A DNA stretch of 64,000 bases. Origin: Paludibacterium yongneupense DSM 18731. GTDB taxonomy: Bacteria > Pseudomonadota > Gammaproteobacteria > Burkholderiales > Chromobacteriaceae. Each line of letters starts with the position of its first letter. Position 1 is the stretch's first letter. Under the pieces are notes generated by a model that was not told the origin of the DNA, searched no databases, and saw only the letters and a program-made list of their open reading frames with translations. Below are positions 9,059 to 18,954 of this stretch, in pieces. The stretch spans positions 62,001 to 126,000 of the forward strand of contig NZ_AUGZ01000005.1 in NCBI RefSeq assembly GCF_000422925.1, in the 5' to 3' direction. Position numbers and translations under genes: made by a program.

Positions 9059-10135
9059 ATGACAGGAATAATGCGCAGGGCCGCACTGGCGGCCTGCTTG
9101 GTGCTGGCCGCCAGTGCGGCCCTGCCGCTACCGTCGCTCGCCATGACGACCGGCACTCGCCCGCGCCCCCTGCCCATCACCCCGATGCCGGCAAGCCGCG
9201 GCGATGGCGATGTGACCGGCATCACCCGCCTGGATGCCGTTGCCGGTGTGGACCGCTACCGACTGCGCTATCGCAGCGACGGGCTGGCCATACAGGGCTA
9301 TCTGGTCATCCCCAGGGAAATCGCGGGCCGGGCCGCCGTCATCCTGTTCGCGCATGGCGGAAGCGACGATCCCGGCAGGCCCGGCCTGCCCTTGCTCGAC
9401 TACCTGACCCGACTCGCCGCGAGCGGACCCTTCGTGGTATTGGCCACCGACTACCGCGGCAGCGCGGGCAGCGAGGGGCACGACGAATTCGGCGGCGCAG
9501 ACGTCAACGATGTCGTGAATCTGCTCCCGATCGCGAGACGCCTGGCAATGGCCGATGCCGACAGGGTCGGCATGCTCGGCTTTTCGCGCGGCGCGATAGA
9601 CACCTATGTCGCCATCCGCCGCGGTGCCCCCTTGCAAGCGGCCGCGGTGGTCAGCGGCCCGACCGACCTCGCTCGGACATACGAACAAACCGGGCTGCGG
9701 GTACGCACACAAATCAGCGGCATGCTGGGCGGAACGCCGGAGCAAAGACCGGAAGCCTACCGTCTGCGCTCCGCGCTCGACTGGCCGGAGAAAATCGGCA
9801 TTCCCCTGCTTATCCTGCATGGCGACAAGGACGACAGGGTCGCGCTGACCGGGGTCCAGAGGCTGGATGCCGAACTTACCGCATTGAACAAGCCGCACCG
9901 CCTGCTCGTCTTCCCTGGCGGCAAACACATGCTGCACAATTTCGGCGCGCAGCGCGATCAGGCCATCGCAGCGTGGTTCAAACAACAGTTGAGGATAGAC
10001 CCGTCCCCTCGTTCCGATCGACTCGCCTCAGGAAAGGCTGGCGATCAGGGGAAGGGTCACGACCGAGATCAGAGTCGTGATGGCGACGCCGCGCGAGCAG
10101 AGAGCGTCGTTACCGCCGTACTCGATGGCCAGTAG
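9059..10135 (+). CDS. exported alpha/beta hydrolase (S9/dienelactone-hydrolase type)
   Basis: A 358-residue protein with a signal peptide (MTGIMRRAALAACLVLAASA, likely cleavage after PSLA). The alpha/beta hydrolase domain follows. The nucleophile elbow is GFSRGA, with Asp in GDKDDRV and His in GGKHMLHNFG completing a Ser-Asp-His triad. The oxyanion strand LFAHGGSDDPGRPG is also present. It is probably a periplasmic esterase or peptidase-like hydrolase; the substrate is unknown. Oddly, the reading frame runs 108 bases into the 3' end of the convergent AEC permease gene, giving a hydrophilic tail of about 36 residues after the domain, rich in Asp, Gly and Arg, that looks like fortuitous read-through past the natural end. 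Confidence 0.85.
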   Translation: MTGIMRRAALAACLVLAASAALPLPSLAMTTGTRPRPLPITPMPASRGDGDVTGITRLDAVAGVDRYRLRYRSDGLAIQGYLVIPREIAGRAAVILFAHGGSDDPGRPGLPLLDYLTRLAASGPFVVLATDYRGSAGSEGHDEFGGADVNDVVNLLPIARRLAMADADRVGMLGFSRGAIDTYVAIRRGAPLQAAAVVSGPTDLARTYEQTGLRVRTQISGMLGGTPEQRPEAYRLRSALDWPEKIGIPLLILHGDKDDRVALTGVQRLDAELTALNKPHRLLVFPGGKHMLHNFGAQRDQAIAAWFKQQLRIDPSPRSDRLASGKAGDQGKGHDRDQSRDGDAARAESVVTAVLDGQ

Positions 10136-10957
10136 CGAAGGCATGTTTCCGATCGGCATTGCGAGCAGCAGCACCACCAGTTTCGGCAAGGGCGATTCCC
10201 AGCCCAGAGAATCAAAGACCCACAGTGCCAATAGCGGGAAAGCAATCATCTTGAAAAAGCAAAAAATCCATAGTTTCACATCGCTCAGCAGCGAGGCGAT
10301 CCTCAACGTTCCGAGCGACATACCGATCAGCATCATGGCCAGGGCCACCGCGCAGGAGCCGAAATACTCGGTCGAACTCAGCACGACCGGAGATATCCGG
10401 ATATTGGACAGCAGCAGCACAATGGCAAGCAGGCAGGAAAATGTGCCGGGGTTGAACATCTTGCGGACCACAGCCCAGCGCAGGAGCCCCCTCAGCCCCT
10501 CCTTTCCGCCCTGGATCACATTGACGCCATAGGTGTAAATCAGCAGGTTATATATCACGATGAAAATGGCGACATAAGAAACCATCAGCGGTCCGAACAC
10601 GGACTCGACCACTGGGATGCCGATGAAACCGATATTGGAGAAGACGAACATCAGGGAATAGACCGGAGCATCCCGCTTCGCCCCCGCCAGGGCGGTATAG
10701 AGCCGGGATACCGCAATCAGGGCGGCATAGGTCAGAACCGCGACCAATAGCACATGAAAAAAAGCGAGCAGCGAGGTCCCGCCCCCGCTTTTCAGGGGGC
10801 CGAGAATGATCAAGGCCGGATTGAACAGATAGATGATCAGGCGTGAAATCTGACTGATGCCGTCTTTGTTGACCAGATTCTTCCTGGCGCAGACATAGCC
10901 GGAAAAAACCAGAATCATCAGAACGAACATTTTATTCAATATGACGTGCAAATCCAT
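10028..10957 (-). CDS. AEC-family (auxin efflux carrier-like) permease
   Basis: A 309-residue integral membrane protein with about ten hydrophobic segments in the 5+5 arrangement of AEC transporters. The family Asn-Pro motif lies in IYLFNPALIILGPL (helix 2), and the second half carries FPLLALWVFDSLGW and LLLAMPIGNMPSLLAIEYG. Bacterial members export or exchange small organic acids such as malonate or malate. CAGGG lies 6-7 bases before the ATG at 10957. It is convergent with, and overlaps, the hydrolase gene. The substrate is not evident from context. Confidence 0.88.
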   Translation of the reverse strand: MDLHVILNKMFVLMILVFSGYVCARKNLVNKDGISQISRLIIYLFNPALIILGPLKSGGGTSLLAFFHVLLVAVLTYAALIAVSRLYTALAGAKRDAPVYSLMFVFSNIGFIGIPVVESVFGPLMVSYVAIFIVIYNLLIYTYGVNVIQGGKEGLRGLLRWAVVRKMFNPGTFSCLLAIVLLLSNIRISPVVLSSTEYFGSCAVALAMMLIGMSLGTLRIASLLSDVKLWIFCFFKMIAFPLLALWVFDSLGWESPLPKLVVLLLAMPIGNMPSLLAIEYGGNDALCSRGVAITTLISVVTLPLIASLS

Positions 10958-11150
10958 TTTAAACCCTGATCATCCTCGTTCGTGTCGGCATCGGAAATGA
11001 TAGCCGAAAACTCCCTGTTTTCAGCCGGTCCGGCCACCAGACAGGTCTAACGGTATACTGTACACGATCTTTTCCGCCCGGATTCACTTTGTTGCAAGCA
11101 CGGTCGATCCGCGCCCGATACGGAACAAGCGCACATCGCCCGGGCCGCGA

Positions 11151-12077
11151 TCATAGCGGGTGCGCGAGGGTCTGCCCAAGCTGCTGCCACAGGTAGGATG
11201 CGGCCGGCGACAAGCGTCGTCCGACGCGACAGAGCAGCTGATTCGGCAAACCGGTCGCCATCGGATGATCGATTGGCACCGCGCACAACAGATGGGTGGA
11301 CGATAACGGACGCGAAGCATCCGACGACATGAATGCGACCCCGAGCCCCGAAGCCGCAATGGAGCGTGCCGCCGAAAACAGATTACAGCGATACGAGGCC
11401 GCCAGATGCACCCGCTCGGCATGAGCAAGGGTATTCAAGTAACGCTGTGCGCCAAAATGATCCGGCATGAAAATCAGACGCTGCTGAGCGAGTTCGGCGA
11501 TGGTCACGCTGTGGCGGCCCGCCAGTGGATGATCCTGGCTGACGACCGCGCAAAACGGCGAGCCGCGGAATGACTTGACCTTGAGTACCGGATCGAATTC
11601 GTTGACCCCGGTACACAGCCCCATATCCACGATGTCGTCGCGCACCATGGCGGTGATGTCGGCGGTCGAACCGCATTTCAACTCCAGCACGATATCGGGA
11701 TAGCGCGCGCCGAAAGCCGTCAGCGCCTTGCCCATCAACCGGTCGAGAAAGCCCTCCCCGACGCCGATGGCCAGGTGTCCGCGCTTGAGCTGGCGAAACG
11801 CCTGCAACTGGACGGCCAGTTCCTGTTGCCGTTTCTGACGGTCGCGATAGAAGCCGACCAGATGCTCGCCGATTTCGGTCAGGGCAACCCCGCGCCCGCG
11901 CCGCTCTATCAGCGGCATGGCCAGCTCACGCTCCATCTGCGCGATCTGGCGACTGATGACGGAGGCATTGATTCCCAGCTTGTCTGCGGCAGCGCGAATA
12001 CCGCCATGGCAGGCCACTTCGTACAGGTAGCGGATCTGCCTTTCGTCCACCTCGTCCGGTGCGTTTTTCAAGCGCAT
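11151..12077 (-). CDS. LysR-family transcriptional regulator
   Basis: A 308-residue LysR protein with the helix-turn-helix at about residues 15-75 (IRAAADKLGINASVISRQIAQ) and an effector domain starting near LKRGHLAIGVGEGF. The ATG at 12077 is chosen because GGGAGC precedes it; a start 10 codons earlier is open. It is divergent from the M20 hydrolase/MHS transporter operon with a 115-base spacer, the usual layout for a LysR regulator of a catabolic operon, so it probably responds to the operon's substrate. That assignment is positional. Confidence 0.9.
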   Translation of the reverse strand: MRLKNAPDEVDERQIRYLYEVACHGGIRAAADKLGINASVISRQIAQMERELAMPLIERRGRGVALTEIGEHLVGFYRDRQKRQQELAVQLQAFRQLKRGHLAIGVGEGFLDRLMGKALTAFGARYPDIVLELKCGSTADITAMVRDDIVDMGLCTGVNEFDPVLKVKSFRGSPFCAVVSQDHPLAGRHSVTIAELAQQRLIFMPDHFGAQRYLNTLAHAERVHLAASYRCNLFSAARSIAASGLGVAFMSSDASRPLSSTHLLCAVPIDHPMATGLPNQLLCRVGRRLSPAASYLWQQLGQTLAHPL

Positions 12078-12192
12078 GCCAGCTCCCCACTGTTGACTTA
12101 TAAGCAATTAAAACCGTGCGTATACGTCATGTAAAGGTCTATTTGCCGAATGATAGACTCGAAATCGTTACCACTATCCAAGGGCTAGCCCC

Positions 12193-13374
12193 ATGAATAA
12201 TCAAAGAAATTTCTGTTCACTTGAAGATGTTTCCGATCTCGCCGACGGGTTGGCCCTGATTCGTCACAGCTTGCACCGCTACCCCGAGCTGTCGAACCAG
12301 GAGCAGGAAACGGCCGAGCTGGTGGCCGACAAGTTGCGCGAATGGGGTTACCAGGTCAGCCGCGGCATCGGCGGCTATGGCGTGGTCGGCACCTTGAAAC
12401 ATGGCAATGGCGCGCGTCGGGTCGGGATCCGTGCCGACATGGATGCCCTGCCGATTCAAGAACTCACCGGTCTGCCCTACAGCAGCCAGCGCGACGGCTG
12501 CATGCACGCGTGCGGCCACGATGGCCACACGGCGGTATTGCTCGGGGCAGCCTGGCAGCTGGCCCGCACCCGGCGCTTCTCCGGAACGGTCAACCTGATA
12601 TTCCAGCCGGCCGAAGAAACAGGCTTCAATAGCGGCGCCGAACGCATGATCGCCGACGGCTTGTTCGAACGCTTTCCTTGCGATGCCATTTTCGGTCTGC
12701 ACAACCACCCCGGCTATCCATCGGGAACCTTCATGTTCCGCCCCGGCCCGTTCATGGCCGCCTGCGATACGGTCACGCTGACGATATACGGCAAGGGCGG
12801 GCATGCCGCGCGCCCGCATCTGGCCGTCGACCCCATCGTGGTGGCCAGCAGCCTGGTCATGGCCTTGCAGACCCTGATTTCACGCAATACCGACCCGACC
12901 GAAGCGGTGGTGCTCACCGTCGGCGCCTTTCATGCCGGCCATGCCGCCAATGTCATCCCCGAATCCGCCCGCCTCGAACTGAGCGTACGCTCATTCGCCC
13001 CCGACGTGCGGCGCATGCTGGAAACCCGGATCCGTGCACTGGCCACGCGTCATGCCGAGAGCTTCGATGCCCGCGTCGAGATCGACTATGTACCCGGCTA
13101 CCCGGTATTGGTGAACGACGCGGACGAAACCGAGTTTGCGCGCCAGGTGGCCGAAGAACTGGTCGGCGCCGAGCATGTGGTGGCCCCGTTCCCGGCCATT
13201 GCCGGCAGCGAAGATTTCGCCTATTTCCTTCAACAGCGGCCCGGGTGCTTCGTGCGCATGGGCAACGGCGACAGTGCGATGCTGCACAACGCGGCTTATG
13301 ACTTCAACGATGCCAACCTGGCGATCGGAGCCGCTTACTGGACCCGCCTGGTCGAGCGTTATCTGGCTCGCTGA
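12193..13374 (+). CDS. M20-family amidohydrolase (hippurate hydrolase/aminoacylase-like)
   Basis: A 393-residue metallo-amidohydrolase of peptidase family M20D. Metal-binding signatures are present: RRVGIRADMDALP (Asp), CMHACGHDGHTAVLLGAA (His, Asp and His ligands), FQPAEE (general-base and metal Glu pair), FGLHNHP, and a late His-containing segment. The central dimerisation domain begins near YGKGGHAARPH. Family members cleave N-acyl amino acids such as hippurate, or related amides. A MHS-type transporter gene follows after 27 bases, so the operon probably imports and hydrolyses one amide or acyl amino acid. AAGG lies before the ATG at 12193. Confidence 0.92.
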   Translation: MNNQRNFCSLEDVSDLADGLALIRHSLHRYPELSNQEQETAELVADKLREWGYQVSRGIGGYGVVGTLKHGNGARRVGIRADMDALPIQELTGLPYSSQRDGCMHACGHDGHTAVLLGAAWQLARTRRFSGTVNLIFQPAEETGFNSGAERMIADGLFERFPCDAIFGLHNHPGYPSGTFMFRPGPFMAACDTVTLTIYGKGGHAARPHLAVDPIVVASSLVMALQTLISRNTDPTEAVVLTVGAFHAGHAANVIPESARLELSVRSFAPDVRRMLETRIRALATRHAESFDARVEIDYVPGYPVLVNDADETEFARQVAEELVGAEHVVAPFPAIAGSEDFAYFLQQRPGCFVRMGNGDSAMLHNAAYDFNDANLAIGAAYWTRLVERYLAR

Positions 13375-13401
13375 CGCCTTCATATTCATCAGGAGTATTA
13401 C

Positions 13402-14658
13402 ATGCAAGCAAAAGGGGTCTCTCAGCGCAAAATCATTGTCGCCGCCGTTTTCGGCAATCTGCTGGAATTTTACGATTTCACGGTATATAGCTATTTTGCG
13501 CTGGCAATCAGCAAGTTGTTTTTCCCGTCCAAAGACGCCGTCGTATCGATGTTGCTGGCTTTTTCCGCCTTTGCCATCGGCTTTGTCGCGCGCCCCCTCG
13601 GCGGCTTCGTGCTCGGGCATTACGCCGACCGACACGGTCGCCGCGCCGCGCTGACGCTGACCATCATGCTGATGGCCGCGGGTGCCGCCATGATAGGTCT
13701 TGCGCCGACCTACCACAGCATTGGGCTGGCCGCTCCGATCACCATCATTCTGGCGCGGCTGGTACAGGGCTTTGCCCAGGGCGGCGAATTTGGCGCCGCC
13801 ACCGCCACCCTGTTGGAAACCGGTGCCGATAGCAGCCGCGGCTTCCGTGCAAGCTGGCAATTGGCGAGTCAGGGAGCGGCCGCACTGCTCGGCTCGAGCG
13901 TTGCCGCGATCCTGTCGTTCTGTCTGTCGGCCGACGACCTGGCGGCCTGGGGCTGGCGCGTCCCCTTCCTGCTTGGCACCTTGATCGTTCCGGTGGGTAT
14001 TTATCTGCGCCGCCACATTGTCGATGAACCGGTTCAACCCAGCGTCGCGAACAAGCCGGCTTTGCAACTCAGGCATCTGCGCAACTGGCTGCTAACCGTG
14101 TTCTCCATCATGGGCATGACGGTTTCCAGCTATATCATGATGTACTACATGCCAATCTATAGCATCCAGCAGCTAGGGCTGTCGCCCAAGCTGTCCATTC
14201 TGGTCGCCATCGCCGCCAGTATCATTTCGCTGGTGATGTGCCCGGTTTATGGGGCCTGGTCTGACCGGCTGAAAAAGCGCAAACCGCTGGCCATCATCGG
14301 ACGCAGCATGCTGTTGCTATTGCTGTACCCGGCATTCTGGGTCATGAATCAGTTTCCGTCCCTGCCGGCGGTCATGGCGGTCATGGTCGTGCTGATGCTG
14401 TTCTACACCATGGGTTCGGCGCCGGCCTACGCCTTGATGCCGGAGAGCTTTCCCAAGTCGATCCGCGCCGGCTATATGGCCAGCGCCTACGCCATTGCGG
14501 TATCCGTATTCGGCGGGACGTCGCAATTGGTCGCAGGATGGCTGTTGCATATCACCGGAAACAAGATGGCGCCGGCCTGGTATATGATCGGTTCGGTATT
14601 GATTTCACTGCTGGCGGTCAGTCTGTTCGACGAGACCGGTGACCGTCCGCTGGACTAG
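13402..14658 (+). CDS. MFS transporter, metabolite:proton symporter (MHS) family
   Basis: A 418-residue, twelve-helix major facilitator protein. The MHS-type N-terminus (GNLLEFYDFTVYSYFALAIS) and RPLGGFVLGHYADRHGRRAALT, which holds the loop 2-3 signature, place it with the citrate/shikimate/proline symporters. The region ARLVQGFAQGGEFGAATATL matches the family's helix 4. AGGAG precedes the ATG at 13402. It is translated in one operon with the M20 amidohydrolase and is the likely importer of that enzyme's substrate. A strong hairpin follows the gene. Confidence 0.92.
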   Translation: MQAKGVSQRKIIVAAVFGNLLEFYDFTVYSYFALAISKLFFPSKDAVVSMLLAFSAFAIGFVARPLGGFVLGHYADRHGRRAALTLTIMLMAAGAAMIGLAPTYHSIGLAAPITIILARLVQGFAQGGEFGAATATLLETGADSSRGFRASWQLASQGAAALLGSSVAAILSFCLSADDLAAWGWRVPFLLGTLIVPVGIYLRRHIVDEPVQPSVANKPALQLRHLRNWLLTVFSIMGMTVSSYIMMYYMPIYSIQQLGLSPKLSILVAIAASIISLVMCPVYGAWSDRLKKRKPLAIIGRSMLLLLLYPAFWVMNQFPSLPAVMAVMVVLMLFYTMGSAPAYALMPESFPKSIRAGYMASAYAIAVSVFGGTSQLVAGWLLHITGNKMAPAWYMIGSVLISLLAVSLFDETGDRPLD

Positions 14659-14679
14659 CCCGAAGGATGCGTAGCCACG

Positions 14680-14709
14680 CCTCCCGCCGCACCAAGGTGC
14701 GGCGGGAGG
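14680..14709. terminator. perfect inverted repeat, probable bidirectional terminator
   Basis: CCTCCCGCCGCACC at 14680-14693 pairs perfectly with GGTGCGGCGGGAGG at 14696-14709. The hairpin lies between the convergent MHS transporter and cheV genes, 21 bases after the transporter stop and 15 bases from the cheV stop. There is no long T-run on either side, but the stem is very GC-rich. Confidence 0.8.
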
Positions 14710-14724
14710 ACGCACCGGGGGCTT

Positions 14725-15684
14725 TCAGTGGCGTTGAACGTCCTCGATTTTCAGCATTTCACACAGCTTCATCGAGAGTTTCTGCGGATCGAACTTCGGA
14801 ACGTAGGCATCCACGCCCATCGCCTCGCCATGCCGCTGATTGGAGTCGCCGGACAAGGACGAGTGCATGAGTACCGGGATACCGGCAAAGCGCGCATCCG
14901 ACTTGATGTGCTTGGTCAGCATATAGCCATCCATTTCCGGCATTTCGACGTCGGTCAAAACCAGTTGCAGCGTGTCGACGAGTTTGCGGCCATTCATCTC
15001 GGCCTGGGCGGCCATTTGCTGCAGATCTTCCCAGGCGTTCATGCCGTTGATGGCTTGGGCATATTTGATATTCATCGCGTCCAGCGTGCGCTCGATCTGC
15101 TTGCGTGCGACGATGGAGTCGTCGGCAAAATACACCATCCGGTGTTCTTTGGTCGGCGCCAGATTGGCGAACAAATACGCATCGTCCATCGGCGATGTTT
15201 CGGCCAGGATTTTTTCGACGTCTATCATCATCGCCAGCGTATTGGGCTTCACCTCGGTCACCGCCGTCACCAGACCTCCCATGCGGTTGGTTATCATATC
15301 GGGCGGCATTCGCATCGCGGACCAGTCCAGCCGCAATATGGTGTCGACCGACTGCACCAGGAAGCCCTGAGTATGACGGTTGTACTCGGTCACGATCATG
15401 ATGTCGGGGCGGCCGTCGGTCACGATGCCGGTATACTTGGCCAGATCGATTACCGGCACGAGAGTGCCGCGCAGACTGACCATGCCTTCGACTGAAGACG
15501 GCATCTCCGGAGCGGCCGTAATTTCGGGAGTACGCATCACTTCGCGCACCTTGAATACATTGATGCCGAAAATTTCCTCGCGCCCCGTTCTTTGATCCTT
15601 GCCCAGCGAAAACAACAGCACTTCAAGTTTATTGGTACCGGCAAGCTTGGTACGGGCATCTATTCTTTTAAGCAGCTCCGACAC
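14725..15684 (-). CDS. cheV: chemotaxis coupling protein CheV (CheW-receiver fusion)
   Basis: A 319-residue fusion. Residues about 20-165 form a CheW domain (LEVLLFSLGKDQRTGREEIF, then SSVEGMVSLRGTLVPVIDLA). Residues about 180-310 form a receiver (MVYFADDSIVARKQIERTL, phospho-acceptor Asp in LVLTDVEMPEMDG, late Lys in YVPKFDP). CheV couples chemoreceptors to CheA, and its receiver may act as a phosphate sink or adaptation device. The start is GTG at 15684, with GGAGG 5 bases upstream. No other core chemotaxis genes adjoin it, so it may serve the main flagellar system encoded elsewhere. Confidence 0.94.
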   Translation of the reverse strand: MSELLKRIDARTKLAGTNKLEVLLFSLGKDQRTGREEIFGINVFKVREVMRTPEITAAPEMPSSVEGMVSLRGTLVPVIDLAKYTGIVTDGRPDIMIVTEYNRHTQGFLVQSVDTILRLDWSAMRMPPDMITNRMGGLVTAVTEVKPNTLAMMIDVEKILAETSPMDDAYLFANLAPTKEHRMVYFADDSIVARKQIERTLDAMNIKYAQAINGMNAWEDLQQMAAQAEMNGRKLVDTLQLVLTDVEMPEMDGYMLTKHIKSDARFAGIPVLMHSSLSGDSNQRHGEAMGVDAYVPKFDPQKLSMKLCEMLKIEDVQRH

Positions 15685-16040
15685 AGCACCCTCCGCGACG
15701 TCTTTTTAAAATACCGGCGATTCCCAGGCAAGCAGCGGGAACATGATTGCAATCATAACAAGCAAAAACGTCAACCAGAATACATGCAGGGTTAAATAAC
15801 GGCCCGACTTGATTTACCTCTCCGTTTCAATGCGATTCTGTACGAACTCCATCCCTGAAAGCAGGGCACAGTCCCTGGAATACCCGCCCGGAACAGGCGA
15901 CATCCGCGCAGGGGTTTCTGCGCGGTAAGGATAGGGTAAGTCGCTGCCCCCTAACATTACCCCGGAGTCCCGCCATCGCGAGCGAGAGCAGTGGGACGCC
16001 ACCCCGCATGGCAGATACCAGAGGCAGAAGGGAGCGTACC
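15685..16040. other. intergenic region with a hairpin
   Basis: This 356-base region separates cheV from the small-protein remnant at 16041. No gene is recognisable in it. CCGCGCAG (15904-15911) and CTGCGCGG (15918-15925) form an 8-base hairpin with a 6-base loop. I looked for a c-di-GMP riboswitch here and did not find its conserved core. Confidence 0.4.
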
Positions 16041-16399
16041 GTGGACTATGCCGTCACCCCCCGGGTCCCGGGGCAGATCAGGCAGGATCGACAGTATGGG
16101 CGCAGGGCGAACTCAGCCTGAACGTCCTTATCGTTGCCCTGCATGCAGGTAACGAGGAAGCGGCACGACAGGCCTATGCCGACATAAAATTCGAAGCCAT
16201 GGGGATCAACAGCCCGGCTCTCGATGACCTGGGCAGGGCTCTGCAAACCGGCAATATCGAACAGGCAAAAACCCTGCTGCAGAACATCATGCAAACACGG
16301 ACCGCCTCCCCGCCCTATCGGCAGGTGCAGCAAGACGCGGCAGGAACGGCATCAAGCGTTCCCACCCTGATCGGCACCCGAATCGACACATCGGCATGA
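16041..16399 (+). pseudogene. small protein of unknown family, apparently frameshifted in a C-tract; paralogue of the gene at 33765
   Basis: From about 16106 this frame encodes GELSLNVLIVALHAGNEEAA, then an ALQTGNIEQAKTLLQ helix and a LIGTRIDTSA C-terminus. The intact paralogue at 33765-34109 shares ELSLNVLI, ARQ..ADI, ALQ.GNIE.A and the LGT.IDT.A ending. The natural start appears to be GTG at 16041 (AGAAGGGAG upstream) or ATG at 16008, but these lie in another frame, which hits a stop soon after 16110. Adding one C to the six-C run at 16057-16062 joins the frames into one protein of about 120 residues. This could be a true frameshift, slippage-based phase variation, or a sequencing error. 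An internal ATG at 16199 begins the last 66 residues. Function unknown. Confidence 0.55.
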
Positions 16400-16419
16400 A
16401 AATCGGGGCGCTGCGGTGC

Positions 16420-18954
16420 TCATCCGGCTGCTGCCTGCTGCTCCAGCCAGCGATCGAAATGCGCGAGCTGCTCTTCGAACACGGGTAACAAGCCTTTCGA
16501 TTTGTCCGGATGGCCGGATTTGGCCGCCATCTCGATCGCCTCGGCCGAAGCGCCGAGCGCAACCGCCCCCACCATGCGGCTAGCACCCTTGATCCTGTGC
16601 GCGGCCCACGTGATTTTTGCGGAGTCGAGGCTCTCCAGCGCATGGCGCAAGACATCCACGTCGTCCCGGTTCGCCTGCTGAAAGTCGCACAATATCGCGT
16701 ATTCGATGGACAGGTCCCCGTTGCTGTACACCTCGAGCATGGAGCGGTCGACCGGCGATTCGGGGGCGGCGTTCACGTGTCCGGAAATGGCTTCGGCTTC
16801 GGCTTCGGCAGCCGGATCACCGGCGCAACCGGCTACGTGCGGTTCGCTCAACCACTTGTCCAGCATGGCGGCCAGAGTCGTGATCGCCAGCGGCTTGGTC
16901 AGGAAATCATCCATTCCGGCCAGGAGGGTCTTTTCCCTTTCCTCGGCACCGGCATTCGCCGTACAGGCAACAATGGGAATCCGACCGCGCTCGGGATGTG
17001 TGGCCTCGTGCCCGCGCACCATCCGCGCAAGCTGGTAGCCGTCAACGTCGGGCATATGACAATCCGTCAGCAACAGACAATACTTCCCGCTCAGCCATTT
17101 CTCGAAAGCCTGTTTCCCGTCCACGGCCAGATCGACCGGATAGCCGAGTTTTGCCAGTTGCAAAGCGGCCAATTTGCGGTTGGTCGCATTGTCTTCGGCA
17201 AACAGCACCGGCTGCTGTTTGCGCTGCGCCATCCGTGCGCTATCCGTCTCGGCAAGAACCGGCGGCAGCGCATCCACCGTATCGCCGTCGAGCGCGATAT
17301 CCGCGACAAGAGTCAAAGAAGCCCGTGTTCCAACCCCGGGATCGCTTTCCAGTTCCACCCGCCCCCCCATCAATCCGGCAAGGCGACGACTGATGGCAAG
17401 ACCCAGCCCCGTGCCGCCGAAACGGCGCGTCGTATCGGACTCGGCCTGGGTAAACGGCTCGAAGAGACGGGCGAGATTGTCCTTGGAAATACCGATGCCC
17501 TCGTCGATGACATCGAAACGAAGCGTTTGTGCCGTACTGCCCTGCTGTTGCACGCTCACTCCCAGGATAATTTCGCCTTCATTGCTGAATTTGACCGCAT
17601 TACTGATGAAGTTGCGCAAAATCTGGCTCAGCCGCAACGGGTCGATCCGGTGCGCCGCCGCCAACTGCGGCGCGACGCGCAAGCCGAGTTGCAAGCCCTT
17701 CTGCTCAGCGGCCTGAACGAACAGTTCGCGCACCTGCTTGAGCAGCGGCAAGATGGCCGTGGGCCGTTGCACGATTTCCAGCTTGCCGGCTTCGATCTTG
17801 GTAAAATCCAGAATATCGTCGATCAGGCGCAGCAGTGACTGCGCCGACTCCTGGATGGTGGCGACAACGTCGCTCTGTCTGGCGTCGAGAGCACTCAGCG
17901 ACAGCAACTCCAGCATTCCCATCACCCCGTTCATCGGGGTGCGGATTTCATGGCTCATCGTCGCCAGAAACAGGCTCTTTGCACGATTGGCCGCCTCGGC
18001 CAGGTCGCGCGCCTGCAGCAGGTCGAATTCGGCCAGCTTGCGCTCGGTACTGTCCAGGCAAGCCAGAATGGAACCTTCCTGCGGCCGGCCGGGAAATAGC
18101 AACACGCCCTCGACCTGTATCCACAAAGGATGGCCGCAACGGCTCGAGCAATCGAGCTCGCAACGCAAGCGGCATCCCGAGTGAGCCATGGCTTCCAGCT
18201 GCCCGGCCATCTCGGCCCATGCGCCAGTGGATGCCATCAATTCCTCCAGCCGCATGCCAGGCAAGCCCTCCCGCTCCGCGGACCAGATATGCTCCGCCAT
18301 CGCGTTGGCGCGGATGATGCGCCATTCGGCGTCAAGTCGAAGCAAGCCGACCGGCGAGGCGGCATAAATGGCTTCTTCCTGTTGCAAAACCAGACGCAGT
18401 TGCGACTCCGACTGCCTGCGGCGGAGTTCTTCCTCGAAAAATCCGTGAATGCTTTCGTAACTGCGCAAGGATGCAATCACGGTGGTAAACAAGCGCTGCG
18501 CGGTCAACTCGGTCTTGGTTTTGTAGTCGTTGATATCGTAATCAAGGATGACGCTACGCTCAGGGGCCTGGCCGGGCTGCCCGGTACGCAGAACGATGCG
18601 CGTGCTGTGATTATCCAGCTCCTCGCGAATACGGCGCACGAGCAACAGGCCGGCATCTTCGGACTCCATCACGACATCCAGCAGAATCAGCGCGGTGTCG
18701 GCATGCTCGGCCATGCAGGCAAAGCCTTCGTCAGCCGAATACGCGCTCCGGAAGCTCAGCGGACGGTTCTTGTAGCAAACATCCCTGAGCGCGAGGCGGG
18801 TCGCATGATGGATATCGGGTTCGTCATCGACGATCAGGATCTTCCAGGCGGGCATATCCCCCGCGAGGGCCTGTGTGGGCTCGTCCTCGCTGATCAGCCA
18901 TTCCGGCTCGTCCTCATCCCGGCTTTGCCCGCCCCTACCCGCCTCATCCGTCAT
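16420..18954 (-). CDS. hybrid sensor histidine kinase (REC-PAS-HisKA-HATPase-REC-Hpt)
   Basis: An 844-residue soluble phosphorelay kinase. The domains in order are: receiver (about 35-165, [20 protein letters not shown], Asp in [14 protein letters not shown]), PAS (about 200-315, [20 protein letters not shown]), HisKA ([20 protein letters not shown], phospho-His), HATPase ([20 protein letters not shown]), second receiver ([35 protein letters not shown]) and C-terminal Hpt ([19 protein letters not shown]). There is no membrane segment, so it takes a cytoplasmic signal through the N-terminal receiver or PAS. The ATG at 18954 has GGGGGAG upstream; the frame is open 23 codons further. It is divergent from the binding-protein gene at 19257, and no response regulator adjoins it. 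Confidence 0.93.
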   Translation of the reverse strand: MTDEAGRGGQSRDEDEPEWLISEDEPTQALAGDMPAWKILIVDDEPDIHHATRLALRDVCYKNRPLSFRSAYSADEGFACMAEHADTALILLDVVMESEDAGLLLVRRIREELDNHSTRIVLRTGQPGQAPERSVILDYDINDYKTKTELTAQRLFTTVIASLRSYESIHGFFEEELRRRQSESQLRLVLQQEEAIYAASPVGLLRLDAEWRIIRANAMAEHIWSAEREGLPGMRLEELMASTGAWAEMAGQLEAMAHSGCRLRCELDCSSRCGHPLWIQVEGVLLFPGRPQEGSILACLDSTERKLAEFDLLQARDLAEAANRAKSLFLATMSHEIRTPMNGVMGMLELLSLSALDARQSDVVATIQESAQSLLRLIDDILDFTKIEAGKLEIVQRPTAILPLLKQVRELFVQAAEQKGLQLGLRVAPQLAAAHRIDPLRLSQILRNFISNAVKFSNEGEIILGVSVQQQGSTAQTLRFDVIDEGIGISKDNLARLFEPFTQAESDTTRRFGGTGLGLAISRRLAGLMGGRVELESDPGVGTRASLTLVADIALDGDTVDALPPVLAETDSARMAQRKQQPVLFAEDNATNRKLAALQLAKLGYPVDLAVDGKQAFEKWLSGKYCLLLTDCHMPDVDGYQLARMVRGHEATHPERGRIPIVACTANAGAEEREKTLLAGMDDFLTKPLAITTLAAMLDKWLSEPHVAGCAGDPAAEAEAEAISGHVNAAPESPVDRSMLEVYSNGDLSIEYAILCDFQQANRDDVDVLRHALESLDSAKITWAAHRIKGASRMVGAVALGASAEAIEMAAKSGHPDKSKGLLPVFEEQLAHFDRWLEQQAAAG

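Noticed and set aside
15900-16040. Possible c-di-GMP (GEMM) riboswitch before the small-protein remnant, suggested by a GGGACGCC segment and a nearby hairpin
   Set aside because: The conserved core and receptor elements of GEMM-I cannot be found in order, and the stems do not match.
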